A stretch of DNA of 64,000 nt from Hydractinia symbiolongicarpus (taxonomy: Eukaryota > Cnidaria > Hydrozoa > Anthoathecata > Hydractiniidae), in the NCBI RefSeq assembly GCF_029227915.1, contig NC_079879.1:29208501-29272500 (forward strand), read 5' to 3'. The first letter of the stretch is position 1, and every line of letters begins with the position of its first letter. Position numbers and translations under genes: made by a program. Shown here piece after piece: positions 62,701 to 64,000 of this stretch. The notes under the pieces were generated by a model, which was not told the origin of the DNA, did not search any database, and saw only the letters and a list, made by a program, of their open reading frames with translations.

Positions 62701-64000
62701 AAAAACAACAAGTCTCATGGGCTTTAGTGGTGAAATAATAATTTGAAAAATCGTTCGGGAAATCAGTTTACACCCCGGGTACTTTCTTTGTATACTTTTG
62801 ACTATACTGGCCGAGTCCGGGATTTACGGGAAATCGCAGGTTTTCGTTTGCCGGCGATTAAACTTCATTTATTCAGCGTCTCATCAAAAATGAAAACATT
62901 TTTGAAAACTACAAGTCTCATGCGTTTTAGTGGTGAAAAAATAATTTAAAAAATCATTCGGTAAATGAGTTTACACTCTGGGTACTTTCTTTGTATACTT
63001 TTGACTATACGGGCCGAGTCCAGGATTTACGGGAAATCGCAGGTTTTCGATTGCCGGCGATTAAACTTCTTTTATTCAGCGTCTGATCAAAAATAAAAAT
63101 ATTTTTGAAAACAACAAGTCTCATGCGTTTTAGTGGTGAAAAAATAATTTAAAAAATCGTTCGGGAAATGAGTTTACTCCCTGGGTACTTTCTTTGTATA
63201 CTTTTGACTATGCGGGCCGAGTCCGGGATTTACGGGAAATCGCGGGTTTTCGTTTGCTGGCGATTAAACCACTTTCATTAAGCGTCTCATCAAAAATGAA
63301 AACATTTCTGAAAACTACAAGTCTCATGCGTTTTAGTGGTGAAAAAATAATTTAAAAATTCGTTCGGGAAATGAGTTTACTCACTGGGTACTTTCCTTGT
63401 ATACTTTTAACTATACGGGCCGAGTCCGGGATTTACGGGAAATCGCGGGTTTTCGTTTGCCGGCGATTAAACATCTTTTATTCAGCGTTTCATCAAAAAT
63501 GAAAACATTTTTAAAAACTACAAGTCTCATGGGCTTTAGTGGTGAAATAATAATTTAAAAAATCGTTTGGGAAATGAGTTTACTCCCTGGGTACTTTCTT
63601 TGTATACTTTTGAGCATACGGGCCGAGTCCGGGATTTACGGGAGATCGCAGGTTTTCGTTTGCCGGCGATTAAACTTCTTTTATTCAGCGTCTCATCAAA
63701 AATGAAAACATTTTTGAAAACTACAAGTCTCATGCGTTTTAGTGGTGAAAAAATAATTTAAAAAATCGTTCGGGAAATGCGTTTACACCCTGGGTACTTT
63801 CTTTGTATACTTTTGAGTATACGGGCCGAGTCCGGGATTTACGGGAAATCGCAGGTTTTCGTTTGCCGGCGATTAAACTTCTTTTATTCAGCGTCTCATC
63901 AAAAATGAAAACATTTTTGAAAACTACAAGTCTCATGCGTTTTAGTGGTGAAAAGATAATTTAAAAAATCGTTTTGGAAATGGGTTTACTCACAGGGTAC
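59705..64000 (+). repeat. Right-end block with duplications at 15- and 16-monomer offsets
   Basis: Units 59908-60955 match 62953-64000 at offset 3045 bp (15 x 203): U, C-like with TTTGCTGGCG, K, L with TTGAGCATACGG, L with AAATGCGTTTACACC, and J. Units 59096-59704 match 62344-62952 at offset 3248 (16 x 203). One R unit (59705-59907) present on the left is therefore missing on the right, where S (62750) meets U (62953) directly. Private marks are TTTTCGATTGCC (near 60000 and 63045), AAAAATATTTTTG and TTGCTGGCG. Differences include GTCTGATC near 63081, CTCGTGCG near 60278 and GTGTAAAAATAA near 60700. The window ends inside a J unit at 64000. Confidence 0.85.
63968..64000 (+). repeat. Partial monomer at the right edge
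   Basis: The first 33 bases of a J-type unit (ATCGTTTTGG, then ACTCACAGGG). It shows that the array extends right of the window. Confidence 0.95.

Larger units (their letters stand above)
1..64000 (+). repeat. 203-bp satellite DNA array, about 315 head-to-tail monomers
   Basis: The same unit recurs without interruption from edge to edge, always in one orientation. Landmarks in nearly every unit, in order, are ATCGTTCGGG (unit base 1), CTGGGTACTTTC, GTATACTTTTGAC, CCGGGATTTACGGG, TTTGCCGGCGATTAAAC, AGCGTCTCATC, AATGAAAACAT, CATGCGTTTTAGTGG and AATAATTTAAAAA. Complete units run from 37 to 63967. Net unit length is 203 bp in 300 of 315; exceptions by my count include 6736 (202), 19727 (202), 20335 (201), 21145 and 26625 (204), 21552, 22972 and 27032 (202) and 46108 (200). 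The consensus has 35 C and 41 G in 203 bases (37% GC) with 12 CpG against about 7 expected. Most units contain one TTTAAA and one GCCGGC. Long homogeneous arrays of nucleosome-scale units are characteristic of eukaryotic satellites; a centromeric or heterochromatic location is inference. Array ends are not in the window. Confidence 0.98.

Noticed and set aside
1-64000. CRISPR array
   Set aside because: Units are contiguous 203-bp repeats with no short repeat and unique-spacer alternation; all parts of the unit recur.
1-64000. Embedded transposon, LTR, Helitron or other insertion
   Set aside because: Units abut with no foreign sequence, no target-site duplication and no orientation switch anywhere I read.
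1-64000. rDNA spacer, tRNA-derived repeat or pol III promoter
   Set aside because: No rRNA sequence, no cloverleaf and no convincing A box or B box; GTTCGGG in the unit lacks the rest of a B box.
1-64000. Assembly artefact or collapsed repeat as the sole explanation of the array
   Set aside because: Distinct monomer types with private variants, consistent offsets and scattered differences between copies argue for real sequence. The near-identical copies at 13840-18711 are the one place where an artefact remains possible.

Overview
The whole window is one uninterrupted head-to-tail satellite DNA array. I see no protein-coding gene, RNA gene, transposon, CRISPR array or single-copy sequence in it. 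The repeat unit is 203 bp and always lies in the same orientation. Taking the A of ATCGTTCGGG as unit base 1, the first complete unit starts at 37 and the last complete one ends at 63967. That gives 315 complete monomers, with partial units at both edges (1-36 and 63968-64000), so the array continues beyond both ends. By my register, 300 of the 315 units have a net length of exactly 203 bp. The other 15 are 200-204 bp, and their summed deviation (-14 bp) accounts exactly for the total length.

Tens of kilobases of this kind of tandem repeat with higher-order repeat (HOR) structure point to a eukaryotic chromosome, most plausibly a centromeric, pericentromeric or other heterochromatic block. 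I do not recognise the monomer and cannot name the organism. The consensus unit is about 37% GC and bipartite: bases 1-110 are about 47% GC and hold 10 of the 12 CpGs, while bases 111-203 are about 26% GC and carry a 22-bp dyad.

Layout: (1) 37-18711, monomer types A to H recurring in one fixed order with skips, organised in 10-, 10-, 14- and 12-monomer duplications. (2) 18712-21144, a pocket of diverged units of odd length. (3) 21145-30075, A-H derived units in nested 7- and 17-monomer duplications, one copy having lost exactly one monomer. (4) 30076-36365, a transition to a second subfamily (J and relatives) in 3- and 4-monomer blocks. (5) 36366-38801, K units in a 5-monomer tandem duplication. 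(6) 38802-44079, J/P/Q/R/S/T units in trimer (609 bp) and dimer (406 bp) HORs. (7) 44080-52193, a rearranged second copy of parts of regions 4 to 6. (8) 51382-55644, a second copy of the trimer/dimer zone. (9) 55645-59704, a tandem 10-monomer duplication. (10) 59705-64000, mixed units with a 15-monomer spaced duplication.

Monomer type letters are my own labels for sets of linked diagnostic bases: A = TATATTTTTGAC with ATAAGGG; B = GTCCAGG, GGCAATT and CTGCAAAT; C = TATGCGGG, AAACCAC and TTTCTGAAA; D = GGGAATTGAG, TTTTAAC and AAAAGCTAC; E = CGTTTGGG with ACTCCC; F = ACTCAC, GGCAATTAAACATC and TTGTTAAA (F' has TCCAAAATG instead); G and H = ACACCCTGGG with ATAAGGG, ending GAAAAAATAA (G) or GAAATAATAA (H); J = TACATTCGAC with CCAAGCCC; K = AAACATC with GCGTTTC; L = TTGAGTATAC; N = GGGAAATAAG with CTTATATTC; P and S = ACACCCCGGG; Q = GCGGATTTTTG with GAAAAGATAA; R = GAAGTCGCGGG ending in TTTGAAA; T = CCAAGTCC with GGGATTTCG; U = ATTCGGTAAATG.
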